Positions 36,757-45,400 of a stretch of 64,000 bases of DNA are shown here, piece after piece. Location of the stretch: assembly GCF_900573885.1 (NCBI RefSeq), contig NZ_UPSE01000493.1, positions 310,001 through 374,000 on the forward strand, given 5' to 3'. The notes under the pieces are model-generated. The model did not search any database and was not told the origin of the DNA. It worked only from the letters and a program-made list of their open reading frames with translations. The translations under genes and the position numbers were made by a program. Numbering within the stretch: position 1 is the first letter of the stretch; each line of letters opens with the position of its first letter. Source of the stretch: Pseudomonas viridiflava. Lineage in GTDB: Bacteria > Pseudomonadota > Gammaproteobacteria > Pseudomonadales > Pseudomonadaceae.

Positions 36757-37923
36757 CTACAACGGCAAGCCGGCCTTGATGCGGTACTGATTACGCACAG
36801 GCGTTGCGTACTGCACCACCAGGTAAGGCCGCTGCTCGGCCGGGCAACTGTCCAAACGCTTTTGCCACTCGGTCTGCGCCGCCGCCAATTCTTCGGCCGG
36901 AAACAACTCGGTGGCATCCGGCACCTGCAGCGTCGGGTCGCGATCTGCCCATTGCGCATACGCCAGGTAATGGGCCGGGAACAGGCGGTAGCCGCTGAGA
37001 ATCTGCCGGTCCATTTCCACAGCCAACTGCTTGGCGTCCTCGAAGCCTTCGGTTACCGGCGGTGCGAAGTTCAAATGCACGCGCCCCTTGTAGCCGGTAA
37101 TGCCCAGACCGATGCTTTTGTCATCTTCCCCGGCGGCTTTTTCGTAGGTGCCGGTGGCGGCGCGGATGTATAGCTCGCGAGCCTTGGCCTGATCGCACGG
37201 GTCGTATTCGTAGCTGATGGAAACGGGCACCAGATTCAGCCCGCCGATCACTTCGGCGAACGGCTCGTTTTTGCGGCTCATGTGGAACATCTTGAGAATG
37301 GCCGAATCGGTACGGTCGTCGCCGTCTTTGGCGCGGCCTTCGGCCTGGGCGATCCAGATGGACTCGCTGTCGTTACGAATCGAATGATTGATATACGCCG
37401 ACAACAACTGAAACGCGGCCAGTTTCTCGCGACGTCCGGCAATTGAACGGTGCACGATAAAGCTCTTGTTCAAACGCATCAGGTCGCTGACAAAAGGCTT
37501 TTGCAGCAGGTTGTCGCCAATGGCGATGCGCGGCGTCGGCAGGCCCGCGTGGTACACGGCGTAATTGACGAAAGCCGGGTCCATCACGATGTCGCGGTGG
37601 TTGGCCAGAAACAGATAGGCGTTACCCGCCTTCAAATGCTCCAGACCGCTGTAGGTCACGCCATCGGTCGCATGCTCAATGCTGCGGTCGACATACACCT
37701 CAACCTTGTCCTGCAGCGCTGCCACCGAGTTGATCGAGGCAAATTGCGAACGCAGGCGGTGAGCGATCAGCGGCTTGAGCAGCCAGGAAAAATGGCGAGA
37801 CAGACGCGGAAAACGGAAGTGGGTAATGATCTGCAAAAACGCGGGGTCTGCCAGCAGGCGCGCCAAAACGGCAGGGACCTCGGCGTCAGCGTACGGTCGG
37901 ATGGCATCGAATTCGCCCATCAT
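36757..37923 (-). CDS. Acyltransferase related to 1-acylglycerol-3-phosphate acyltransferases
   Basis: 388 residues, no clear signal; likely membrane-associated. LFLANHRDIVMDPAF resembles the PlsC block 1 (NHx4D) but has five residues between His and Asp. A later IWIAQAEGRAKDGDDR fits the block-3 EGxR-like site (AEGRAKDG). LVPVSISYEYDP corresponds to block 4. Length exceeds PlsC (about 250 residues) and suits the larger acyltransferase family that also covers GPAT-like proteins. Substrate unknown. Transcribed alone, with its terminator at 36705-36740. Confidence 0.75.
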   Translation of the reverse strand: MMGEFDAIRPYADAEVPAVLARLLADPAFLQIITHFRFPRLSRHFSWLLKPLIAHRLRSQFASINSVAALQDKVEVYVDRSIEHATDGVTYSGLEHLKAGNAYLFLANHRDIVMDPAFVNYAVYHAGLPTPRIAIGDNLLQKPFVSDLMRLNKSFIVHRSIAGRREKLAAFQLLSAYINHSIRNDSESIWIAQAEGRAKDGDDRTDSAILKMFHMSRKNEPFAEVIGGLNLVPVSISYEYDPCDQAKARELYIRAATGTYEKAAGEDDKSIGLGITGYKGRVHLNFAPPVTEGFEDAKQLAVEMDRQILSGYRLFPAHYLAYAQWADRDPTLQVPDATELFPAEELAAAQTEWQKRLDSCPAEQRPYLVVQYATPVRNQYRIKAGLPL

Positions 37924-38084
37924 GCTCTCTTGTTCTGCGAGTGGAATGGCACTGTGGGTGCGCGGTCAGCAATAGACCGGCGATTATACAGACAAGTCAC
38001 AGCGCAGCTTGCGCCTTAATAATTAGGCGGAACGGCGGCGTCTGGAGTCTTATGCTTACTAGCTCAACGTGAGAGGCCTTGCCC

Positions 38085-38267
38085 ATGCTGGAAACCCAGT
38101 TCTACGACTGCCCTTACTGTGGCGAGCCCGCCGAAGCGGTGCTCGACCTGTCTGGCGGCGATCAGCAGTACATTGAAGATTGTCCGGTGTGCTGTCGGCC
38201 GATCGTGTTTGATCTGCGTACCGATGGTGATGGCTGGGAGCTGGATGTTCGCGCGGAGAATGACTGA
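38085..38267 (+). CDS. CPXCG-motif cysteine-rich small protein
   Basis: 60 residues from ATG 38085, with GAGAGG upstream. Four cysteines, in DCPYCGE and DCPVCCRP, should bind one zinc ion (zinc ribbon). It overlaps the next gene by one base (TGATG), so the two are coupled. Family widespread in Gammaproteobacteria; function unknown. Confidence 0.85.
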   Translation: MLETQFYDCPYCGEPAEAVLDLSGGDQQYIEDCPVCCRPIVFDLRTDGDGWELDVRAEND

Positions 38268-38530
38268 TGCAACGCATATATGAGCCACAAGATTTGCTCG
38301 AGGCCGAATTGCTCACGCGCATGCTGGCCAGCGAAGGGGTCGAAGCCCACGTGACCGGCGGGCACTTGCTCGGCGCAGCAGGGGAGCTGCCGGCGTTGGG
38401 CTTGCTCGGCTTGATGGTGGCGAATCAGCAGGCGGAGCACGCGCGCAGCCTGATCGCCGCGTACAATGCCGCGCTGCCGTTGCCGGGCGACGAACCGCCC
38501 GATGAGTTGCACGGCGTGCTGCTCTGTTGA
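38267..38530 (+). CDS. DUF2007 small protein (PII-like fold, putative signal transducer)
   Basis: 87 residues. RIYEPQDLLEAELLTRMLAS, then VEAHVTGGHLLG and GLLGLMVANQQAEHAR follow the DUF2007 pattern. It is translationally coupled to the zinc-ribbon gene, an association conserved in Pseudomonas. No experimental role is known to me. Confidence 0.83.
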   Translation: MQRIYEPQDLLEAELLTRMLASEGVEAHVTGGHLLGAAGELPALGLLGLMVANQQAEHARSLIAAYNAALPLPGDEPPDELHGVLLC

Positions 38531-38558
38531 TTCCTCTTTTATGTGAGCCCGTTGCCTG

Positions 38559-39176
38559 ATGTGTGGACGCTACGCCCTGTTTCGCTGGACGCCCGCGCTG
38601 GCGGCAACCCCTGGTTTTCCTGCCGCGCAGCAGCCGGGCTGGAACATCGCCCCGGCCAGCCAGGTGCTGATGCTGCGTCAGGTTGAAGGCGAGCGCCACG
38701 CGGCACTGGCGCGCTGGGGCCTGACGCCGCCATGGCTCACTGATCTGTCGAAAACTCCCGCACACGCCCGCGCTGAAACCCTGGCGGAACAGCCGATGTT
38801 CCGCGACGCTTTTCGCCTGCGTCGCGCACTGCTGCCGGCCAATGGGTTCTACGAATGGCGCGGTACGGTGCGCAAGCGGCCTTACTGGATTACCCGCGAA
38901 GAATCGCCGCTTTATTTCGCGGCAGTCTGGGAGGCGTTTCCGGTGGAGGGGCACACCTACCTGAGTGTGGCGGTAGTGACGCAGCCCGCGAACGGCCTGC
39001 GCCGACCGCTGATTCTCGACGCCCGTGGTCAGGACGTCTGGCTGGCCGACGACACGCCACTGCCGGCGCTGCAAGAGTTGCTCTGCCAGCCCAACCCGGT
39101 GCTGCGTGAACGGGCGCTGGCGCACTTTGTGAACGACCCGAAACTCAATGCGCCGGAGTGCCTGACACCGGCTTAA
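38559..39176 (+). CDS. SOS response-associated peptidase-type (SRAP/HMCES-like) protein
   Basis: 205 residues. Cys2 (MCGRYALF) would form the covalent link to abasic DNA. WGLTPPW and the active-site block NGFYEWRG (Asn and Glu) are present. The later segment reads TQPANGLRRPLILDARG, where most family members have an H-D-R-x-P loop carrying the catalytic His. Here the His and several loop residues are absent. It may still crosslink abasic sites but reverse the bond poorly, or be a divergent subfamily. No LexA box was seen. The 3' end overlaps the converging LysR gene by 4 bases. Confidence 0.85.
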   Translation: MCGRYALFRWTPALAATPGFPAAQQPGWNIAPASQVLMLRQVEGERHAALARWGLTPPWLTDLSKTPAHARAETLAEQPMFRDAFRLRRALLPANGFYEWRGTVRKRPYWITREESPLYFAAVWEAFPVEGHTYLSVAVVTQPANGLRRPLILDARGQDVWLADDTPLPALQELLCQPNPVLRERALAHFVNDPKLNAPECLTPA

Positions 39177-40087
39177 GGTTGCTCGGGGAACAGGTTTTTA
39201 TCGCTGAACTGTGCCAGCAAATGGTCGAACACCAGGCGTACCCGCGGCGACACCGGCCCGCGTTGCGGCCGATAGATAAACAAATCCCAAGGACTCGGCG
39301 CCAGTTCATCCAGCACGCTGACCAAGGCGCCGCTGCGCACATGCGGCACGGCTAAATAGCTTGGTATCTGCGCATAGGCCAGTCCAGCCAGCACCACTTC
39401 CAGTTCCGCCTCCGGGTCGTCGCTCGTAAAAGCGGCAGGCTCGGGAAACAGCTGCTCGTTATTGGCAAACACCCACGGCCACGGCCTGCCGCTGCGGCGG
39501 TCGATCAATGCGCTCAGTGGCTTGTGCTGCAACTGCGCCAGGGTTTTCGGCACGTCACCTGTCGCCAGCAGGTGCGGGCTGGCGACCACATGCAGCGGCG
39601 CTTTCGCCATGGGCCGGGCGATGTAGCGGCGGTCGCGGATCATGCCGACGCGAATGCCAATATCGATCTGTCCGGCTACGGCATCGGTCATTTCATCTTC
39701 CAGACGCAGCTCCACTTGCAAACCAGGATGCTCGCGGAGCAACGGCACCAGCAGTCGCACCAGAAAACGCCGGCCGATGGCATGGGGTGCGGTAATGCCA
39801 ACCCGTCCGCTCAGGACTACCGCCTGGCTGCGCGTGTTGCGCTGAAACAGCTCATCCACACTCTCCAGCGTCTGCTGCGCCTGCGCGGCTATACGCTGGC
39901 CGAAGGCGGTGATTTGTACCTGGCGCGTGCTGCGGTGAAAGAGGATTTCGCCGAACTGCCGCTCCAGCTCCTGAATCGCCCGCGTCACGCTTTGCGGTGA
40001 AATGCTCAAGCGCGTGGCGGCCTCGCGGAAGCTGCCGGCCTCAGCGGCGGCGCAGAGAATTTTCAGCAGTTCCATGCGGTTGAGCAT
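39173..40087 (-). CDS. LysR-family transcriptional regulator
   Basis: 304 residues from ATG at 40087. The N-terminal helix-turn-helix ([20 protein letters not shown], then [18 protein letters not shown]) and the periplasmic-binding-like effector domain are normal for the family. Upstream in-frame codons to 40183 lack homology-like sequence. Divergent from the SDR gene across 137 bases that contain short dyads (TTCC-N7-GGAA and AGGA-N9-TCCT), possible operators. The SDR gene is the likely target. Confidence 0.88.
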   Translation of the reverse strand: MLNRMELLKILCAAAEAGSFREAATRLSISPQSVTRAIQELERQFGEILFHRSTRQVQITAFGQRIAAQAQQTLESVDELFQRNTRSQAVVLSGRVGITAPHAIGRRFLVRLLVPLLREHPGLQVELRLEDEMTDAVAGQIDIGIRVGMIRDRRYIARPMAKAPLHVVASPHLLATGDVPKTLAQLQHKPLSALIDRRSGRPWPWVFANNEQLFPEPAAFTSDDPEAELEVVLAGLAYAQIPSYLAVPHVRSGALVSVLDELAPSPWDLFIYRPQRGPVSPRVRLVFDHLLAQFSDKNLFPEQP

Positions 40088-40224
40088 TGTGTGGCGCCTT
40101 TCGTATTGTTCCAGATTCAGGAATAGCAAAATCCTATCTGTTCCATTCTCAGATGCAAGCCTGCTCTCCATACTCGCCCTCAACCGGTGCCAACGACCTG
40201 GCCCGACACCCTGAGGACTGCAGC

Positions 40225-40968
40225 ATGAGCACGAACATTTCTGGAAAAGTAGTGGTGATCACCGGCGCCAGCAGCGGCCTGGGCGAAGCGACGGCCCGTC
40301 ATCTTTCGGCCCTGGGCGCCTCGGTGGTACTCGGTGCGCGCCGCAAAGACCGCCTCGACAGCCTGGTCGCCGAACTGACCGCAGCCGGCGGCAAGGCCGT
40401 GGCCTACACCACCGACGTTACCCACCGCGCCGAGGTCGAAGCGCTGCTGCAAGGCGCCGTCGACACCTTTGGCCGCGTGGATGTGCTGATCAACAACGCG
40501 GGTCTGATGTCCATCGCGCCAATGAGCGAAGTGAAGGTGGACGAGTGGGACCGCATGATCGACATCAACATCAAGGGTCTGCTCTACGGCATCGCCGCCG
40601 CCCTGCCACGCTTCCAACAGCAGAACAGCGGCCACTTCATCAACGTCGCTTCGATCGCCGGCCACAAAGTGTTCAGCCCGGGCGGCACCGTTTACAGCGG
40701 CACCAAGTTCGCCGTGCGCGCCATCAGCGACGGCTTGCGCCACGAAGTGGGCGGTGCGATTCGCACCACCGTCATTTCGCCGGGCGCCGTGGACACCGAG
40801 CTGAAACACGGCAGCTCGCACAAGGCCAGCAGCGACACCGTTAATGAGTTCTACAAAATGGCCATACCAGCGGACTCGGTCGCGCGGGCGATTGCGTTCG
40901 CCATCGAGCAGCCGGCGGATGTGGATGTCAGCGATATTTTGCTGCGCCCGACCGTGCAGGACTTCTGA
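40225..40968 (+). CDS. Short-chain dehydrogenase/reductase
   Basis: 247 residues, classical SDR. Cofactor motif [12 protein letters not shown], catalytic Ser in NVASIAGH, Tyr and Lys in YSGTKFA. An Arg-rich GARRKDR after the second strand suggests NADP preference. The substrate is unknown. Induction by the divergent LysR regulator is likely. A repeat starts at its stop codon. Confidence 0.9.
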   Translation: MSTNISGKVVVITGASSGLGEATARHLSALGASVVLGARRKDRLDSLVAELTAAGGKAVAYTTDVTHRAEVEALLQGAVDTFGRVDVLINNAGLMSIAPMSEVKVDEWDRMIDINIKGLLYGIAAALPRFQQQNSGHFINVASIAGHKVFSPGGTVYSGTKFAVRAISDGLRHEVGGAIRTTVISPGAVDTELKHGSSHKASSDTVNEFYKMAIPADSVARAIAFAIEQPADVDVSDILLRPTVQDF

Positions 40969-41092
40969 CGATCGGCTGCGCGTCGGCCGGGCGGCGTTGA
41001 AACGAGGTTTCCAATGCTCATGGGCACCAGCCCACTGCGCTTGTAAACCCCGTTTCGCCTTGCCCGGCTCTAGCTCGCTCGATCTTGGTGGT
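40969..41092. repeat. Intergenic repeat, CGATCGGCTGCG family, copy 2
   Basis: The first 20 bases are identical to 9357-9376. It continues GGCGTTGAAACGAGG, AATGCTCAT, then GCGCTTGTAAACCCC, CGCCTTGCC and a GCTCGCTCGATC end. It starts at the base after the SDR stop codon. Confidence 0.78.
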
Positions 41093-41110
41093 GTGATGCA
41101 AAAGAAATCC

Positions 41111-41140
41111 AAAGCATCGAGGCTAAAGCCTCTCCTACAG
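41111..41140. repeat. REP-type repeat, reverse orientation
   Basis: AAAGCATCGAGGC, TAAA, GCCTCTCCTACAG: the reverse complement of the 29931-29960 element with a few substitutions that keep the hairpin paired. Confidence 0.8.
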
Positions 41141-41179
41141 GGAACGGGTTCCGTTGGGGAAACGGAGCTCTTGTAGGGC

Positions 41180-41210
41180 GTAGGTTGGGTTGAGCGCAGC
41201 GAAGCCCAAC
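41180..41210. repeat. GTAGGTTGGG element
   Basis: GTAGGTTGGGTTGAGC, GCA, GCGAAGCCCAAC. Same family as 9431-9584. It lies 15 bases from the end of the converging ndpA gene. Confidence 0.85.
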
Positions 41211-41225
41211 GGGGTTTACAACCTA

Positions 41226-42233
41226 TCAATCCTTACGACGCTTAAGCTGATCCATCAACTGCGTAGGCAAGTTGCGGATGGTCAGTGTGCCTTGTTCTTC
41301 GTTGTAGTCGATGTTCGAGCCCAGCAAGTGCGCTTCAAAGCTGATCGACAAACCTTCCGCCCGGCCGGTGAAGCGGCGGAATTGGCTGAGGGTGCGTTTG
41401 TCGGCCGGAATCTCCGGCGACAGGCCGTAGTCTTTGTTGCGGATGTGGTCGTAGAACGCTTTCGGCCGTTCTTCGTCCAGCAGGCCAGACAATTCCTGCA
41501 GCGTCATCGGCTCGCCGATTTTGGCCTGGCTGGTGGCGTAGTCCACCAGGGTATCGGTCTTGGCGCGGGCCTGTTCTTCGGGCAGGTCTTCGCTTTCCAC
41601 GAAGTCGCTGAAGGCTTTGAGCAGGGTGCGGGTTTCGCTTGGCGAGTCGACGCCTTCCTGGCAGCCGATAAAGTCGCGGAAGTATTCCGACACCTTCTTG
41701 CCGTTCTTGCCTTTGATAAACGAGATGTACTGCTTGGATTGCTTGTTGTTCTGCCATTCCGACAGGTTGATGCGCGCCGCCAGGTGCAGTTGGCCGAGGT
41801 CCAGGTGTTTGGCGGGGGTCACGTCCAGCGCGGCGTTCACTGCTACGCCTTCACTGTGGTGGAGCAGGGCGATGGCCAGGTAATCGGTCATGCCTTGCTG
41901 ATAGTGGGCGAACAACACGTGGCCGCCGGTAGAGAGGTTCGACTCCTCCATCAGCTTTTGCAGGTGCTCCACGGCCTGACGGCTGAAGGCGGTGAAATCC
42001 TGATTGCCCGCCTGGTATTCCTGCAACCAGCCACTGAACGGAAACGCCCCCGACTCCGCCTGGAAAAAGCCCCACGCTTTGCCTTGCTTGGCGTTATAGC
42101 TTTCGTTCAAGTCGGCCAGCATGTTCTCGATGGCTTGCGACTCGGCCAGCTCGCTGTCGCGGGCATGGAGCACGGCAGGTGTGCCGTCGGGTTTCTTTTC
42201 GATCAGGTGGACGATGCAGTGGCGAATGGGCAT
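41226..42233 (-). CDS. ndpA: Nucleoid-associated protein NdpA/YejK
   Basis: 335 residues from ATG at 42233 ([17 protein letters not shown]). The family signature continues through [20 protein letters not shown] and the C-terminal [17 protein letters not shown]. Length equals E. coli YejK. Binds the nucleoid; the molecular role is not settled. An upstream extension to 42371 has no support. Confidence 0.93.
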   Translation of the reverse strand: MPIRHCIVHLIEKKPDGTPAVLHARDSELAESQAIENMLADLNESYNAKQGKAWGFFQAESGAFPFSGWLQEYQAGNQDFTAFSRQAVEHLQKLMEESNLSTGGHVLFAHYQQGMTDYLAIALLHHSEGVAVNAALDVTPAKHLDLGQLHLAARINLSEWQNNKQSKQYISFIKGKNGKKVSEYFRDFIGCQEGVDSPSETRTLLKAFSDFVESEDLPEEQARAKTDTLVDYATSQAKIGEPMTLQELSGLLDEERPKAFYDHIRNKDYGLSPEIPADKRTLSQFRRFTGRAEGLSISFEAHLLGSNIDYNEEQGTLTIRNLPTQLMDQLKRRKD

Positions 42234-42419
42234 GGGATTACCTTTGAAGCGAATTCGGGTAGCAGCGCAGAACCCGCCAGAATTGCTCTGGCCAGACCCG
42301 CGTGCACGTGGCGCGAAGTGTACCTGAGCTATTGCGCCGAAGGGCACGGCGGCGCGCTTGTGGACGGTCATCCTGACTGGCTAAAGTAGCGGCTTTATTG
42401 CTGGCCACGGACGGTGTCG

Positions 42420-45400
42420 ATGCATTCTTCAAGCACTTTTGCGCCCCAAATGGAGAGCGCTGCAACCGCGCAGACCCTTGCTCACATCGAAGCGTTGGTG
42501 GAGCGCGGCCTGTTTGCTCAGGCTCACAGCCTGGCGCAATCGCTGGGTGACTACCGCCAGTGGCGCGGCCCGGTTGCCATGGCGCTGGCGTCGCGGTTGG
42601 TCAACCAACTGGGCGTACCGCGCCTGGCCGATGTGCTGGCCTACCTTGGCTACAAACGCTATCCGCTGGCACCCGAGTCGCGGCTGCGCTATGCCTATTT
42701 TCTGCTGGCACGGCGAGGGCCGTATCGGGCCTGGCAGTTTATGCGCCAGCTCGCCGAGTGGTGGCCCGAACACGCCACGCACCGTGCCGAGTGGCTGGCG
42801 TTTCAATCACGGGTCTACGCCCAGCTTCGCGACTTCTCCCGCAGCGCCGAGTTGCACGCCCAGGTGCAAGCCTGTGCGGTGGACGATCCGTGGCTGGACG
42901 TACAGCGCAGCTACAGCCTCGAGCGCGAAGATCGTTTTCACGAAGCGCTGGAACTCTGCGAAGCGGCGTTGTTGCGCCATCCCGACCATCACCATGCGCT
43001 GTTGCAGGCGGCCGATTTGCAGTTTCAGCTAAACCAGGACGAACAGGCCCTGGCTCGCCTGCGGGCGGCTGCAGCGCGCATGGAAAGTTCGGCGATGTGC
43101 GGGCAACTGGCCGAACAGTTGCTGGAGCGTCAGCACCTGGATGAAGCGTGGGAGTGGTTTGACCGCTCCCAGCAATGGGCGCTGTTGGCCGATAAAAACG
43201 GTGGTCACTGGTACGCCGGTCGGCGCTGCGACATCGCCTGTCTTCGCGGCGACTACGAAGCGGCTGCGGGCTACGCCGAAGCGGCCGGCGGCGGCTTCTA
43301 TCAGGCGATACGCGAACGCCTGGCCGCGCCGCAGGGGCAGCGCAAGGTGCTGCCGGTCACGTTTATTCGTCAACACCACATGACCTGCGCCCCGGCCACG
43401 TTGACCGCGCTGTCGGGCTACTGGGGCCGCGCCGTGTCGCACCTGGAGGTTGCAGAGGCTATCTGCTACGACGGCACCAGCCATTTAGCTGAGCGCACCT
43501 GGGCGCAGAACAACCAGTGGCTGACCGTGGAATTCACCGTCGACTGGCCGACCAGCGTGGCGCTGATTGACCGCGGCGTGCCCTTTACGCTCACCGTTCA
43601 GTACACCGGCAGCGGGCACCTTCAGGCCGTGGTGGGCTACGACGAACCGCGCGGCTCGCTGCTAATTCGTGATCCGGCGCAGTCACAATTTGCCGAGTAC
43701 CTGGCCGAGCCGCTGTTTATCAATCAGGCCGTGGCGGGGCCGCGCGGCATGTTGATGCTGCCGATGGACGAAGCGGCGCGAATCGACGGCGTGCACCTGC
43801 CCGATCGCGAGCTATGGGACATCTATTACCGGTTCAACGCCGCCCTGCAAAACCACCAGCGTGCCGACGCCGTGGCGTGCGTCGACGAGCTGCTGGCCTC
43901 TGCCCCTGACCATCGCTTGACCTTGCAGGCCCAGCGGGCGCTGTATGGCTACGACGGTCGCGAGCAGCAAACCCTGGAGGCGGTGGAAAAGCTGCTGGAG
44001 CGTTTCCCCGCCGATTCCAACCTGATTTTGTCGAAAACGTCGTCCCTGACAGTGCTGCAGCCGCGCGATGTGCAACTGGCGTGGTTGCAATCGCACTGCC
44101 AGGAACGCTGGAGCGATCCGCTGATTACCCTGCGCTACGCCGACTTGCTGAGCGCGGACGAGCGCATGAACGTGCAGGTGCAACTGCTGGCGGAGCGCGC
44201 GTTGCGCCAATCGCCTTTCGAGCCGCACGGCTGGCGAATACTGGCCGGTCAACGCTGGAGCGAAGGGCTGCGCGAGCAAGCGTGCGAGTTGTACCGCATT
44301 GCCAGTTGCCTGAACGGCACCCTGGAAGGCTTCGCCGGCGAATACTTCCGTGCCATGCGCTGCGTCGGGCGGGTGGATGAAGGCCTGCTGTTTCTACGTC
44401 AGCGTCAGGCGCGGCTGGGGCGATTGGACGCAGGGCCGAGCCTGACCCTCAGCGAGTTCCTCGAAGAACTGGAAATGAACCGCGAAGCCCGCGCCGCCTT
44501 GGAGCAGGCGCAGCAATGGCGACCGCAAGACGCCGATGTGCTGCTGAGTCTGGCGAGCTTTTGCAGCCGCCACGGCGACCATGAGCAGGCGCTGGCCTGG
44601 CTGCAGCAGGCCGAACCCTACAGCCGCCGCAGCAGCTGGTTGCGCGCCTCGGTACTGTGCAGCCAGCGCAGCAATGGTGATTTCAACCAGGCACTGGCCT
44701 GGTGTCAGGAAGCGGCAGCACTGGAACCGCTGAATATGGTGTCGCACCGCATGCTGGTGCGCCTGTTGGTGCTTACGGAAGGCGATGAAGCGGCGGACGC
44801 TTATGTTCAAGGGCTGATAGCCGAGCACCCGCACCATTACGGCATCGCCGAATTACATGTGCAGCGCGCTCAGCGTATTTCCCTTTCCCACGCCGAGGCA
44901 GCCTTGCGGCGCTTGCTTGAGCACCACCCGCAAGACGCCTGGGCATTGCGCGAACTGGCTGTTGTGCTAACCCGCCAGGGCCGACCTGACGAGGCATTGA
45001 CCCTGTGCGAGCTTGCGAAGAGCTTCAACTCCAACACGCCCGCGCTCTACCAAACCCTGGCCTATGTGCTGCTGCAACATGGCCAGCGTGAGCAAGCGCG
45101 CGACGCACTGCGTACCGCTCTGCGTCTGAGCGTCGACAGCGACTACGCCATCGGTGTGCTGGTCGACACCGGCGACAGCCGCGAAGAAGCCCAGCAAGAC
45201 CTTGCGTTTATTCACAGTGAACTGGCGCGCCAGATTACCTTCGGTGCCGGCTGGATGGCTTACGCCGAGCAGGCGCAAGGCCTGATTGAGCCGGAACAAG
45301 TGCTCGAACAATTGAGCGACGCATTGCACCACCGCTCCGACCTTTGGCAGCTGTGGGTGGTGTTGGCGCGCCAACATGGGCGCATGGGCCAGCCGGAAAA

